DNA of 34,238 bases, from positions 1 to 34,238 of the forward strand of contig JAUNJZ010000027.1 in assembly GCA_030533085.1 (NCBI GenBank), written 5' to 3'. The stretch is from Synergistaceae bacterium (lineage in GTDB: Bacteria > Synergistota > Synergistia > Synergistales > Synergistaceae). The stretch's first letter is position 1. Each line of letters starts with the position of its first letter. The notes under the pieces were generated by a model, which was not told the DNA's origin, made no database searches, and worked only from the letters and a program-made list of their open reading frames with translations. The translations under genes and the position numbers were made by a program. This document shows, in pieces, positions 24,728 to 31,494 of the stretch.

Positions 24728-26255
24728 GTCGTTGTCAGAGATGAGCCTCTTTGATATTCTTCCGGATTCAATTTCCAACATCGACGAAGTGCGCCGCGGA
24801 GCAGCCGCAATTGACCCAGAGCTGAAGAGCGTATCGCTCGCAACACAAGAAGCCCTGCTGCTCTCTCGTATTGACGAACTTAGTGAGGATACGATCGATC
24901 TGTTGGCATGGCAATTTCACCTCGACGTTTACGAGCCGATTCCTCTCCCGCTTGGCATAAAACGACAGCTCATAAAATCCGCTATATCTTGGCACCGTAA
25001 AAAAGGCACAAAGTGGGCGGTGTCGGAGCTGCTTTCCACGCTTGGTTATGACTGCGAGCTGTTTGAATATAAGGATCTCATTGCGGCCTCCGAAAAAGCG
25101 GGCGTAAAATTTTTGGACGGCACATGGGATATAGCCCTCGATAACGGCGTGGATATATTCGCCCCGATTGAGGGCTTTCCCGATCTCGCAAACTGGGCCT
25201 GTTTTGCCGTAAAGACAAATCTCACTGCATTTGATCATCCCAATTGGCCGGATGATCTTAGGTGGGCGGTGAATGCTGCCAAACCAGCAAGGTCGTACGC
25301 ATTGTACTGGTATTGGATTTATATGCATTTTTTCGTAAAAATCCTTGCCAAAACGACGCGGCTGTATATGAAAAAAGAGACGCGAGTATGTTATCCATGG
25401 TGCTATAGCCTCATTGACCCCTTCGAGCCATGGTATCTCGGCGAAGATGGGATGCCGTATGCACTCGGCGATAACGGATTATATCTCGACGGTACGTGGT
25501 GTTTAGGTGACGGAAGCGATCCTATCTACAACAGGTATATTTACAACTGCGGGTTTTTTATTGAGTTATCCACAGTTAAGCAAATACGCCTGCGCTTGGG
25601 GAGCGCCGAGGCTATTGCTCCAGGAGAGCCTACGCCTCTTTGTGTTGGTGACGAGTGGTGGCTTGATGAGTTCAACGCTTTTGTGCTCCGCTCCGCAAAA
25701 ATGATGCACAAAGGCGTTAATCTAGGGCTTCAGTTGAGTATGTCTGCTGGATCCGCATCTTACTATAGTATTATGTTCGGACATAACGCAACGTATCTTG
25801 ACGATTTTTACTACCTTGACGGTAGATGGAATATCACTGCCGACTCAAATATCGCAATTGGAGACCTTCAAAAAGGTATATATCTTGACGGTACGTGGGA
25901 TATTGCCAATGAAGGCACGTACAGTATTAACGGCGAACGCTTGTTTGCAAAGGCTTCCATCATACCGCTTCGCGGACCATTGCTCGGCGATCGGCGTGAT
26001 CGATATATTGGCGATATGTTCTGCCTCGACCTTGACGGCACATGGGATATTGCCGATGAATATTTTTTAGGGGATGAGCTATACCTTGATGGATCATGGA
26101 GCCTCGGAGCCGGATTCCATTTAGGAGATGATGACCGTAATTATATAGATGGCTCATGGGATATATGCGATGAGACCCTATATCTTGACGGCACGTGGAA
26201 TATCGGCGATCCAATGCCTGAGTGCTATGGCGTCGTCGAAATACATAAAATTTAG
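24720..26255 (+). CDS. tail protein I-like with C-terminal LDGTW repeats
   Basis: Residues 1-190 match P2 gpI (SLFDILPDSISNIDEVRRGAAAIDPELKSV...LLAWQFHLDVYEPIPLPLGIKRQLIKSAISWHRKKGTKWAV...). The rest, to residue 511, is unusual. A motif Y-L-D-G-T/S-W-x-I/L occurs eight times, at about 131, 255, 365, 388, 437, 455, 475 and 488, with clustering at the C-terminus and Gly/Asp/Tyr/Trp-rich spacers. P2 gpI is far shorter (about 180 residues), so the C-terminal 320 residues look like an added repetitive extension that may form an extended beta structure at the baseplate edge. The first copy falls inside the gpI-like part. Confidence 0.82.
   Translation: MAKSLSEMSLFDILPDSISNIDEVRRGAAAIDPELKSVSLATQEALLLSRIDELSEDTIDLLAWQFHLDVYEPIPLPLGIKRQLIKSAISWHRKKGTKWAVSELLSTLGYDCELFEYKDLIAASEKAGVKFLDGTWDIALDNGVDIFAPIEGFPDLANWACFAVKTNLTAFDHPNWPDDLRWAVNAAKPARSYALYWYWIYMHFFVKILAKTTRLYMKKETRVCYPWCYSLIDPFEPWYLGEDGMPYALGDNGLYLDGTWCLGDGSDPIYNRYIYNCGFFIELSTVKQIRLRLGSAEAIAPGEPTPLCVGDEWWLDEFNAFVLRSAKMMHKGVNLGLQLSMSAGSASYYSIMFGHNATYLDDFYYLDGRWNITADSNIAIGDLQKGIYLDGTWDIANEGTYSINGERLFAKASIIPLRGPLLGDRRDRYIGDMFCLDLDGTWDIADEYFLGDELYLDGSWSLGAGFHLGDDDRNYIDGSWDICDETLYLDGTWNIGDPMPECYGVVEIHKI
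25482..26204 (+). repeat. cluster of degenerate LDGTW-encoding repeats
   Basis: Related units around 'ctt gac ggt acg tgg gat att' occur with silent and conservative changes about seven times between 25482 and 26204, the C-terminal extension of the gpI-like gene. Codon choice differs between copies (GGT/GGC, ACG/ACA), so they are diverged, not recent tandem duplications. Confidence 0.7.
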
Positions 26256-26267
26256 GAGGTGATAAAT

Positions 26268-26648
26268 ATGGCAGAAGGAGTGACAACAAATTCTTTCCGC
26301 AAGCGTATCGCCGCACAGATGTCCGGAGGCGCAGTCTGCCCAAAAATTGCGAAGATGGCTTTTGGCGATGGCGGGCATAACGCGGATGGCACCGCAAAAG
26401 CGGCGAACGCGGAGCAGTTGGCCTTAAACCACGAGCTGCTTCGCAAGGACTTACTCACAGTACAGCAAGAGGATGGCTATTCGGTCACAGGCACAGGGCG
26501 GCTGTTAAAAACAGAATTAGTCGGGCAAACGATATCCGAGGCCGGCTTGCTGGACGCATCCGGCAATCTAGTGGGCCTCAAAAACTTCGCAATGAAAATA
26601 AAAGAAGAAGATGAGTGGTACGACGTGAGCATTCGCGTCGATTTCTAA
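26268..26648 (+). CDS. tail fibre N-terminal/collar-like protein
   Basis: A 126-residue protein starting MAEGVTTNSFRKRIAAQMSGGAVCPKIAKMAFGDGGHN. It resembles the N-terminal module of phage tail-collar/P2 gpH-like fibre proteins that attach to the baseplate. ATG 26268 has AGGAGG (26254-26259) at 8-nt spacing. It is much shorter than a complete fibre; the next gene probably supplies further fibre. Confidence 0.65.
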   Translation: MAEGVTTNSFRKRIAAQMSGGAVCPKIAKMAFGDGGHNADGTAKAANAEQLALNHELLRKDLLTVQQEDGYSVTGTGRLLKTELVGQTISEAGLLDASGNLVGLKNFAMKIKEEDEWYDVSIRVDF

Positions 26649-26669
26649 TTTTAGAAGGAGGGAGCACAA

Positions 26670-27593
26670 TTGACTCTTCCGCATCCGGCAATAACAAAAA
26701 TCCCCGTAAACGAAAGGACTCCGGCTAACCCCGCAACATTTAATACACGTTACGCTGAGGTCGACGAAAATTTTACGAATCACGAAACGCGCCTGTCCAA
26801 CAATGAAACAGAAGTCAAAAACGCCCGTGGCGGCAAGAACAACCTGAACGAGCGCCTTGTAGAGATGAACAACAGTATTTCCGGCCTTGACCCGGATATG
26901 CAGAACATGCTTGTATCCAGCATCATGCAGGCGCTGTCCGCTGCTGGGACCGCGAACAAGGAAATCAGGAAAACGATCGAGCAGCGTTTTCAGACTGGCA
27001 TCGCGACGATCCGCAACAGAGGGATCATCTCGGGATGCACGGCAACGAAGTCGAGTACCGCGACGCGCAACTGCTCTATGGCGGCGGGCAGAGTCTTCGT
27101 AGGAGGCCGCATCATACCTATTGACGCGGAAAGCAACGGAGCCGCCATCCCCGGCAACAGCGGCGGCGCGGCGGCGTATTGCTACCTATATCTTGGCAAG
27201 GCGTCATCGGGGAAATACGAGATGTTCTGCACCGCGCTCGGAGATGAAACGCCGGAAGGGGGTATCCCGCTCTACAAGGTAACGGTCCCCGCAGGCAACG
27301 TCGAAGCCACAGACCAGTACATTGCAAACTGCACGCTGACCGACGTCCGCCGAATGGAGGCCGGCGCTCCGGCCATATTCACCACGGCTCCATACATATA
27401 CGTCGCGCTGCCGTACTCCATGCTCAACACCGATTACGCAATCGACGTAGACATCATGGACTTCACCGGCTGCGGCTTCCAGCTTGGCTATGTATACGCC
27501 AGCGACCGCGCAGCGAACGGCTTCAAGCTCTGCCTCAACGGCGTAGCCGACGACGTAAAATGCCGCTGGACCGCGCGCAAGCTGGAGCTATAA
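26670..27593 (+). CDS. tail fibre protein
   Basis: A 307-residue protein using a TTG start behind a strong AGAAGGAGGGAG. The N-terminus (LPHPAITKIPVNERTPANPATFNTRYAEVDENFTNHETRL) is a baseplate-binding-like part, followed by a coiled coil (about 35-115). The C-terminal domain (about 120-307) is Gly/Ala-rich beta structure (RVFVGGRIIPIDAESNGAAIPGNSGGAAAYCYLYLG...). It is probably part of the fibre that carries the DGR-diversified tip encoded further downstream, although its partners are not established. Confidence 0.7.
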   Translation: MTLPHPAITKIPVNERTPANPATFNTRYAEVDENFTNHETRLSNNETEVKNARGGKNNLNERLVEMNNSISGLDPDMQNMLVSSIMQALSAAGTANKEIRKTIEQRFQTGIATIRNRGIISGCTATKSSTATRNCSMAAGRVFVGGRIIPIDAESNGAAIPGNSGGAAAYCYLYLGKASSGKYEMFCTALGDETPEGGIPLYKVTVPAGNVEATDQYIANCTLTDVRRMEAGAPAIFTTAPYIYVALPYSMLNTDYAIDVDIMDFTGCGFQLGYVYASDRAANGFKLCLNGVADDVKCRWTARKLEL

Positions 27594-27623
27594 GCGCATG
27601 CCCTCTTGAAAGGAGAACAAGCA

Positions 27624-27980
27624 ATGATAATAAGAGAAATGCAGAAAGGCCCGCACGTGCTTTATAGCCTTGCGGGCACAACATTATCCATCGGCGGCAT
27701 CTCAATAGACCTCGCCGCCGAACAGGAAGATGCCCAGAACATAATCGACATCTGCGCCAACGAAAAGGGCGAAATAGTGCGAGGGATGAATCGCGCCTAT
27801 GCAGCCAACATCCTCATACCTCCTGCCGAATACACCCAGACCGCGACAGGAGAGACGGACGAAAAGGGCAACGCGGTATACACTCTCGAAAAAAAACCGC
27901 TCGACGTTGGCCGTGTAGAACTTGTGCTGTGGAAATATGAAAAGCCTGCGGCAGAATCCGCAGAGATTGAGGAGGAATAA
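27624..27980 (+). CDS. small fibre-associated protein
   Basis: A 118-residue protein starting MIIREMQKGPHVLYSLAGTTLSIGGISIDLAAEQEDAQN. It has a beta-rich N-terminus, an acidic C-terminus (ESAEIEEE) and no membrane segment. ATG 27624 has AAAGGAG 8 nt upstream. The gene lies between the fibre and the DGR target protein. A fibre chaperone or connector is an inference. The family was not recognised. Confidence 0.65.
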   Translation: MIIREMQKGPHVLYSLAGTTLSIGGISIDLAAEQEDAQNIIDICANEKGEIVRGMNRAYAANILIPPAEYTQTATGETDEKGNAVYTLEKKPLDVGRVELVLWKYEKPAAESAEIEEE

Positions 27981-27986
27981 TCAACC

Positions 27987-29117
27987 ATGCCGACCATTTT
28001 TACAAAAGATGCGCTCCGCGCCAGCGTAGAAGCCGCGACAGGCGGACACGTAACAGTGCTTTATGACGACAAAGGCTACCCGAGCTACATGTACCGCGTT
28101 CCCAAGTTCACCATAGGATACGCATTCAAGGCGCTCCTGGGCGATAGCTGGTCAACCTCCGTACTTGCCTCGCGCGAGAACGAGACCTTCCCCGCGTTCG
28201 TCAAAAACGACGTGGAGAAGAGCGAGATATTCATCGGCTGCTATAAAGGCAAAGTCTACGATGGCCGCCTCTGCTCCGTCCCCGGAGTTGACCCGACGAC
28301 ATACATCAACTTCGACAACGCCTCCAAATATGCCACAGACAAAGGCGAAGGCTGGCATATCATGTCCATCTGGGAGCGCGCAGCCCTTATCCACTGGTGC
28401 GCCGCCAACAAGATGATACCGCGCGGCAACACCAATTACGGACGTAGCCACAGCGCTACCTACGAGATAGGCGCGAGACAGGACAAAGGCAAGCCCGGCG
28501 ACGCTACCGGCAGCCCCGCCGCCAGAACACTCACAGGCTCCGGCCCCGCGTCGTGGCGTCACAACCGCGAGCAGTTCGGCATTGACGACCTCTGCGGCAA
28601 CATCTGGGAATGGATGGTCGGACTCAAACTCGATGACGGCGTCATAAAAATGATATCCGACAACTACTTTGACCAGCCCGAGGCGTCATGGCCGGGCGAT
28701 CTTGGTGCGCTCGACAGCACCGTAGGCTCAGCGGACGGAACGGGCGTGACAACCAACGGCGTGCCCAAATTCGCCAGCGCCGTAACGAAATACCTTGGAA
28801 CGCCGGGCAACGACGCAAACGAAGGCAACTATTCATCGGAGGCTACATTCACCTCGCGCGCGGCGGCTACCGGCTACACGGTACCGATAAACCTCGTACT
28901 CGCCGGAATCGCCCCCGTGGGGCTTATATCGGGCAGCTACGAGACGGACGGCACGCCGGATGGATACTTTGCCATGCGGAACTTCGGGGAGCGTTTCCCC
29001 ATCGCCGGCGGCAACTGGGGCTACGGCAGCAGCGCCGGTGTGGCGGCGCTCGACTTGCTCTACTCTCGCGCTAGCTCGGGCTACAACATCGGCGCGCGCC
29101 CCTGCTTTGTCGCGTAG
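27987..29117 (+). CDS. DGR-diversified receptor-binding protein (FGE/C-type-lectin-like)
   Basis: This 376-residue protein is the variable protein of the retroelement. The central region (about 95-230) has formylglycine-generating-enzyme/sulfatase-modifying features of the CLec fold: GWHIMSIWERAALIHWCAAN, GIDDLCGNIWEWMVGL. The C-terminus has MRNFGERFPIAGGNW...NIGARPCFVA, as in DGR target proteins such as Mtd- and TvpA-like CLec proteins. The last 40 residues coincide with the variable repeat. In the present version the diversified residues are Gly, Tyr, Ser, Asp and Leu at positions that are Asn in the template. By position it is probably carried at the fibre or baseplate tip and binds a host surface receptor. 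There is GAGGAGGAAT upstream. Confidence 0.93.
   Translation: MPTIFTKDALRASVEAATGGHVTVLYDDKGYPSYMYRVPKFTIGYAFKALLGDSWSTSVLASRENETFPAFVKNDVEKSEIFIGCYKGKVYDGRLCSVPGVDPTTYINFDNASKYATDKGEGWHIMSIWERAALIHWCAANKMIPRGNTNYGRSHSATYEIGARQDKGKPGDATGSPAARTLTGSGPASWRHNREQFGIDDLCGNIWEWMVGLKLDDGVIKMISDNYFDQPEASWPGDLGALDSTVGSADGTGVTTNGVPKFASAVTKYLGTPGNDANEGNYSSEATFTSRAAATGYTVPINLVLAGIAPVGLISGSYETDGTPDGYFAMRNFGERFPIAGGNWGYGSSAGVAALDLLYSRASSGYNIGARPCFVA
28992..29106 (+). repeat. DGR variable repeat (VR)
   Basis: These 115 bp align without gaps to the template repeat at 29581-29695, with 12 mismatches, all at adenines of the template. The repeat ends 8 bp before the stop codon. Its 3' end is GC-rich and includes the self-complementary GGCGCGCGCC (29091-29100), a candidate initiation-of-mutagenic-homing region. 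Confidence 0.95.
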
Positions 29118-29126
29118 CGACGTGGC

Positions 29127-29177
29127 AATCCGATAATCCGAAAAATCCGTAATCCGAAGGTTTTGGTTTTTAATCCG
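29127..29177 (+). repeat. five AATCCG direct repeats between VR and avd
   Basis: AATCCG occurs at 29127, 29135, 29144, 29151 and 29172 in the short gap after the target gene. The spacing is irregular (7-21 bp). No Shine-Dalgarno for the following Avd gene is obvious in this stretch. Confidence 0.75.
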
Positions 29178-29179
29178 AA

Positions 29180-29539
29180 ATGGCAGAAGAAAGATTGAGG
29201 ATACTCGCCTCTGTTGAGCGCATGGAGGCGTGGCTGCAAAAATCATTGGAACGCGCGCCGAAGTATATACGATTCCCTGTGTATGCGCAGATGAAAGCGA
29301 GCGCAAGGGAAATGCGCAGACTGATTATCGAGTGCAACTTCGCGCGCGAAAAATCTCCGTACTTTACAAAAATAGATATGGAGATCGCCCTGCTCAAATC
29401 CGACGCTCACGTAATGATGGAATCGCGGCTCATCACACCCGGAGAATTTAAGGTGTGGAGCGAGCACATCAGCAAAGTCGGTTCGCAGCTTGGAGCGTGG
29501 ATAAAGGCGATAAACGCAGCGAGAAATCAAAAGCGGTAA
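29180..29539 (+). CDS. avd: DGR accessory protein Avd-like
   Basis: A 119-residue, mostly helical, basic protein (RLRILASVERMEAWLQKSLERAPKYIRFPVYAQMKASAREMRRLIIECNFAR...FTKIDMEIALLKSDAHVMMESRLITPGEFKVWSEHISKVGSQLGAWIKA). It matches the four-helix-bundle Avd family in size, composition and layout. Avd forms a pentamer that binds the reverse transcriptase and template RNA and is needed for mutagenic homing. The gene lies between the target and TR, the usual order. The ATG at 29180 has no recognisable Shine-Dalgarno. Internal starts are possible but would cut the first helix. Confidence 0.85.
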   Translation: MAEERLRILASVERMEAWLQKSLERAPKYIRFPVYAQMKASAREMRRLIIECNFAREKSPYFTKIDMEIALLKSDAHVMMESRLITPGEFKVWSEHISKVGSQLGAWIKAINAARNQKR

Positions 29540-29580
29540 TACGGAATAAAAAATCGGGGCGAGGCTGAATCTACTCCCGT

Positions 29581-29695
29581 CGTTTCCCCATCGCCGGCGG
29601 CAACTGGAACAACGGCAGCAACGCCGGTGTGGCGGCGCTCAACTTGAACAACTCTCGCGCTAACTCGAACAACAACATCGGCGCGCGCCCCTGCT
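29581..29695 (+). repeat. DGR template repeat (TR)
   Basis: Invariant 115-bp donor copy in non-coding DNA between avd and the reverse transcriptase. Read in the VR frame it would encode eleven Asn (AAC) codons. It has 25 adenines; 12 (29608, 29609, 29611, 29621, 29641, 29647, 29648, 29650, 29663, 29668, 29669, 29671) differ in VR and no other base differs. AAC codons cannot mutate to stops when only their adenines change, which explains the choice. Confidence 0.96.
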
Positions 29696-29851
29696 CTCGC
29701 CCGAAGTCAGATACCGCACGGCTACGGCTATGCGGTCAGCACCGGGCAAAAGGAGCCTCGCTCCATCCCCGATGAAAAGGGAAAAGATATACGTATCCCC
29801 GCCTCAAGTAAGCAATGAAAGCGGCGGGGATTTTAATTTGAAGGTGAGAAG
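29696..29851 (+). ncRNA. structured 3' part of the DGR template RNA (putative)
   Basis: No gene is seen between TR and the reverse transcriptase. The stretch can form three hairpins: ACCGCA/TGCGGT (29713-29718 with 29731-29736), GGAGC/GCTCC (29752-29756 with 29760-29764) and a 9-bp ATCCCCGCC/GGCGGGGAT (29795-29803 with 29823-29831), the last followed by TTTT just ahead of the reverse transcriptase start. In characterised DGRs the RNA extends from TR into this region and is bound by RT and Avd. The last hairpin could also act as an attenuator. Confidence 0.6.
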
Positions 29852-30892
29852 ATGCCAAAAACTGTAGGCGGTATATGGCGGCAGGTGATTGAATTTGATT
29901 CCCTCTACGCAGCCTTCCTGCGCGCGCAGAAGAGACTCAAAGATGTTGAGAGCGTCTTGCGCTATAGGGCCAACCTTGAAGAGAATCTTGTAACCCTCCA
30001 GAATGAACTCATCTGGCACACATGGCGGCCAGCGCCGCCGCGTAACTTTGAGGTGTACGAGCCAAAGAGGCGCGACATAGCGGCCCCGGCGTTTCGGGAC
30101 CGTGTGGCGCACCAAGCTCTGGTCGCCGCAATTGAGCCGCACTTCGAGCGGCGATTTATCTCGGCAAGCTACGCCTGCCGCGCAGGCATGGGTACCCACG
30201 CCGCCGTAGCGAAAGCACAGTCTATGCTGCGCGAAGCGCGCGCCATGTGGGGCGATAGGGTCTGGGTGCTTAAATGCGACATCAAAAGCTATTTCAGGAG
30301 CATCGACCATGAGACGCTGAAAGGAATCAATCGCCGAACGATAAGCGATCCGGATGTGCTCTGGATGATGGACAGAATCATCGACCACGGAGGCGAGGGC
30401 GACAAGGGGCTGGACATAGGCGCTCTCACAAGCCAACTGGAGGCGAATGTCTACGCCGACCAGCTTGACCACGTAATCAAGGACAAATGGGGAGTGAAAT
30501 ACTACGCTCGCTATATGGATGATTTCGTGATAATCAGCGGGGAGAAAGAGAGGCTGCGCGTCATGCTTTGGGCTATCGGGGATTACGTGGAAAAGATTCT
30601 GAAGCTGCGGCTGAATCCGAAAACCGGCATACTCGCGGCAACGCAGGGGCTTGACTTCTGCGGATACCGTATATGGGCGACACATATGCTGCCGAGGAAG
30701 CGCAATACGCGCCGGATACATAAGCGGCTGCGCCGCATGGCAAGGCTTTATGCCTCCGGACAGCTCGATATCCAAAAGGCGGAGCAGGTGATTGCCTCAT
30801 ACCTCGGGTACATGCAGCACTGTCAGGGATTCAAGACGGCGGCGGCCTTTCTGGAGGAGCTTGTATTCAGCAGAGGGAGGCAGGAGGCATGA
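29852..30892 (+). CDS. DGR reverse transcriptase
   Basis: A 346-residue RT of the DGR clade. Motifs: R(N)LVTLQNEL...W, IAAPAFRDRVAHQAL (around 75-90), the first catalytic Asp in KCDIKSYFRSID (D143), the DGR-diagnostic IGALTSQ (189-195), catalytic YMDD (221-224) and the C-terminal GLDFCGYRIWATHMLPRKRNTRR thumb-like segment. DGR RTs carry IGxxxSQ in place of the usual QGxxxSP of group II intron RTs, and this change is associated with low fidelity at adenines. No endonuclease or maturase domain is attached. The RT synthesises mutated cDNA from TR RNA that replaces VR. It overlaps the next small gene by 4 nt. Confidence 0.96.
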   Translation: MPKTVGGIWRQVIEFDSLYAAFLRAQKRLKDVESVLRYRANLEENLVTLQNELIWHTWRPAPPRNFEVYEPKRRDIAAPAFRDRVAHQALVAAIEPHFERRFISASYACRAGMGTHAAVAKAQSMLREARAMWGDRVWVLKCDIKSYFRSIDHETLKGINRRTISDPDVLWMMDRIIDHGGEGDKGLDIGALTSQLEANVYADQLDHVIKDKWGVKYYARYMDDFVIISGEKERLRVMLWAIGDYVEKILKLRLNPKTGILAATQGLDFCGYRIWATHMLPRKRNTRRIHKRLRRMARLYASGQLDIQKAEQVIASYLGYMQHCQGFKTAAAFLEELVFSRGRQEA

Positions 30893-31092
30893 AGAGACTG
30901 GAAAAGCTGGCCGAGGAAGAAATATTCAACCTCACATTCTGCTGCTCCGCGAAGCTCTCCGGCAATCCGGGGCGCAAGGATGTGATGGACGCCATAAAAG
31001 ATTATCGTAAAATCGCCAGCATTGCCTCATACATGGCGGGGGTTCTTGAGATGACCGCAGTCAACCCGTCGGATATAGAAATACCATACTGA
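30889..31092 (+). CDS. small hypothetical protein coupled to the DGR reverse transcriptase
   Basis: A 67-residue, mainly helical, soluble protein (MKRLEKLAEEEIFNLTFCCSAKLSGNPGRKDVMDAIKDYRKIASIASYMAGVLEMTAVNPSD). Its ATG overlaps the RT stop (ATGA) and GGAGG lies upstream, so it is translated with the RT. It is not a known DGR accessory type that I recognise (not HRDC or MSL). It may be an accessory of the retroelement or the first gene of the following operon. Confidence 0.65.
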   Translation: MKRLEKLAEEEIFNLTFCCSAKLSGNPGRKDVMDAIKDYRKIASIASYMAGVLEMTAVNPSDIEIPY

Positions 31093-31114
31093 TAATGAAA
31101 GGGAAGGAATTATT

Positions 31115-31474
31115 ATGAATGATATCTGCATTGCAGCCTTTTGGGCGTTGAGCGCTTTAATTACGCTCCTGTTCGCCGCTTTTATGCACGAGCTGGGGCA
31201 CGGTTTGGCCGCCGCCGCTTTTGGCGAGCTGATAACGTTTCGCTTTGACTGGGGGCGGCTATGGAAAATACCCGTCCCGCGGCTGCTTTGGAAAATGCCG
31301 ATTTTGCCGCCTGAGCAGCAAAGATGTATTGCCGCGGCAGGCTTCGGGCTGGAATTTCTCATTGTGCCTATAATGTTATATTTGGGTATATATATTTATA
31401 TATTTATAGCCTTTGCTCACCTGCTGCTTTACCCCTTTTACGCAGGCGACGCCTCTGATTTTCGATTTTTTTGA
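31115..31474 (+). CDS. small HELGH-motif membrane protein, M50-like metalloprotease candidate
   Basis: A 119-residue membrane protein with a first membrane segment (5-24) directly followed by the zinc motif HELGH (25-29). A second hydrophobic stretch (about 75-105) leads to LLYPFYAGDASDF, which could supply the third zinc ligand seen in M50 (site-2-like) proteases. The usual N-x-x-P-x-x-x-L-D-G signature is not exact, so activity is uncertain. Full site-2 proteases are several times larger. The gene has GGGAAGGA upstream, sits between the DGR and the lysis genes, and its role in a phage is unknown. Confidence 0.65.
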   Translation: MNDICIAAFWALSALITLLFAAFMHELGHGLAAAAFGELITFRFDWGRLWKIPVPRLLWKMPILPPEQQRCIAAAGFGLEFLIVPIMLYLGIYIYIFIAFAHLLLYPFYAGDASDFRFF

Positions 31475-31483
31475 GGGGGGGGG
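31475..31483 (+). repeat. 9-nt poly-G tract before the lysin gene
   Basis: Nine consecutive Gs directly follow the stop of the HELGH-motif gene and merge into the GGAGGAG ribosome binding site of the next gene. A change in length would alter the Shine-Dalgarno context without altering coding. Confidence 0.9.
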
Positions 31484-31494
31484 AGGAGACTGCT

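Noticed and set aside
25482-26204. Could the LDGTW repeats be a second DGR variable region or a CRISPR array
   Set aside because: The copies are short, encode protein and do not match TR. Spacing is irregular and there are no spacer-like unique segments.
26670-27593. Tail fibre considered as a second DGR target
   Set aside because: No stretch resembling TR was found in it by reading; only the gene at 27987-29117 has the VR.
28992-29106. VR/TR duplication considered as a simple duplication or attachment site repeat
   Set aside because: Random divergence or att duplication would not confine all 12 differences to adenines of one copy, and the RT and Avd genes are present.
29804-30775. 323-codon open frame on the minus strand opposite the reverse transcriptase
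   Set aside because: It is antisense to the well-supported RT gene, no ribosome binding site is apparent, and the sequence shows no family features. High-GC coding regions often leave open antisense frames.
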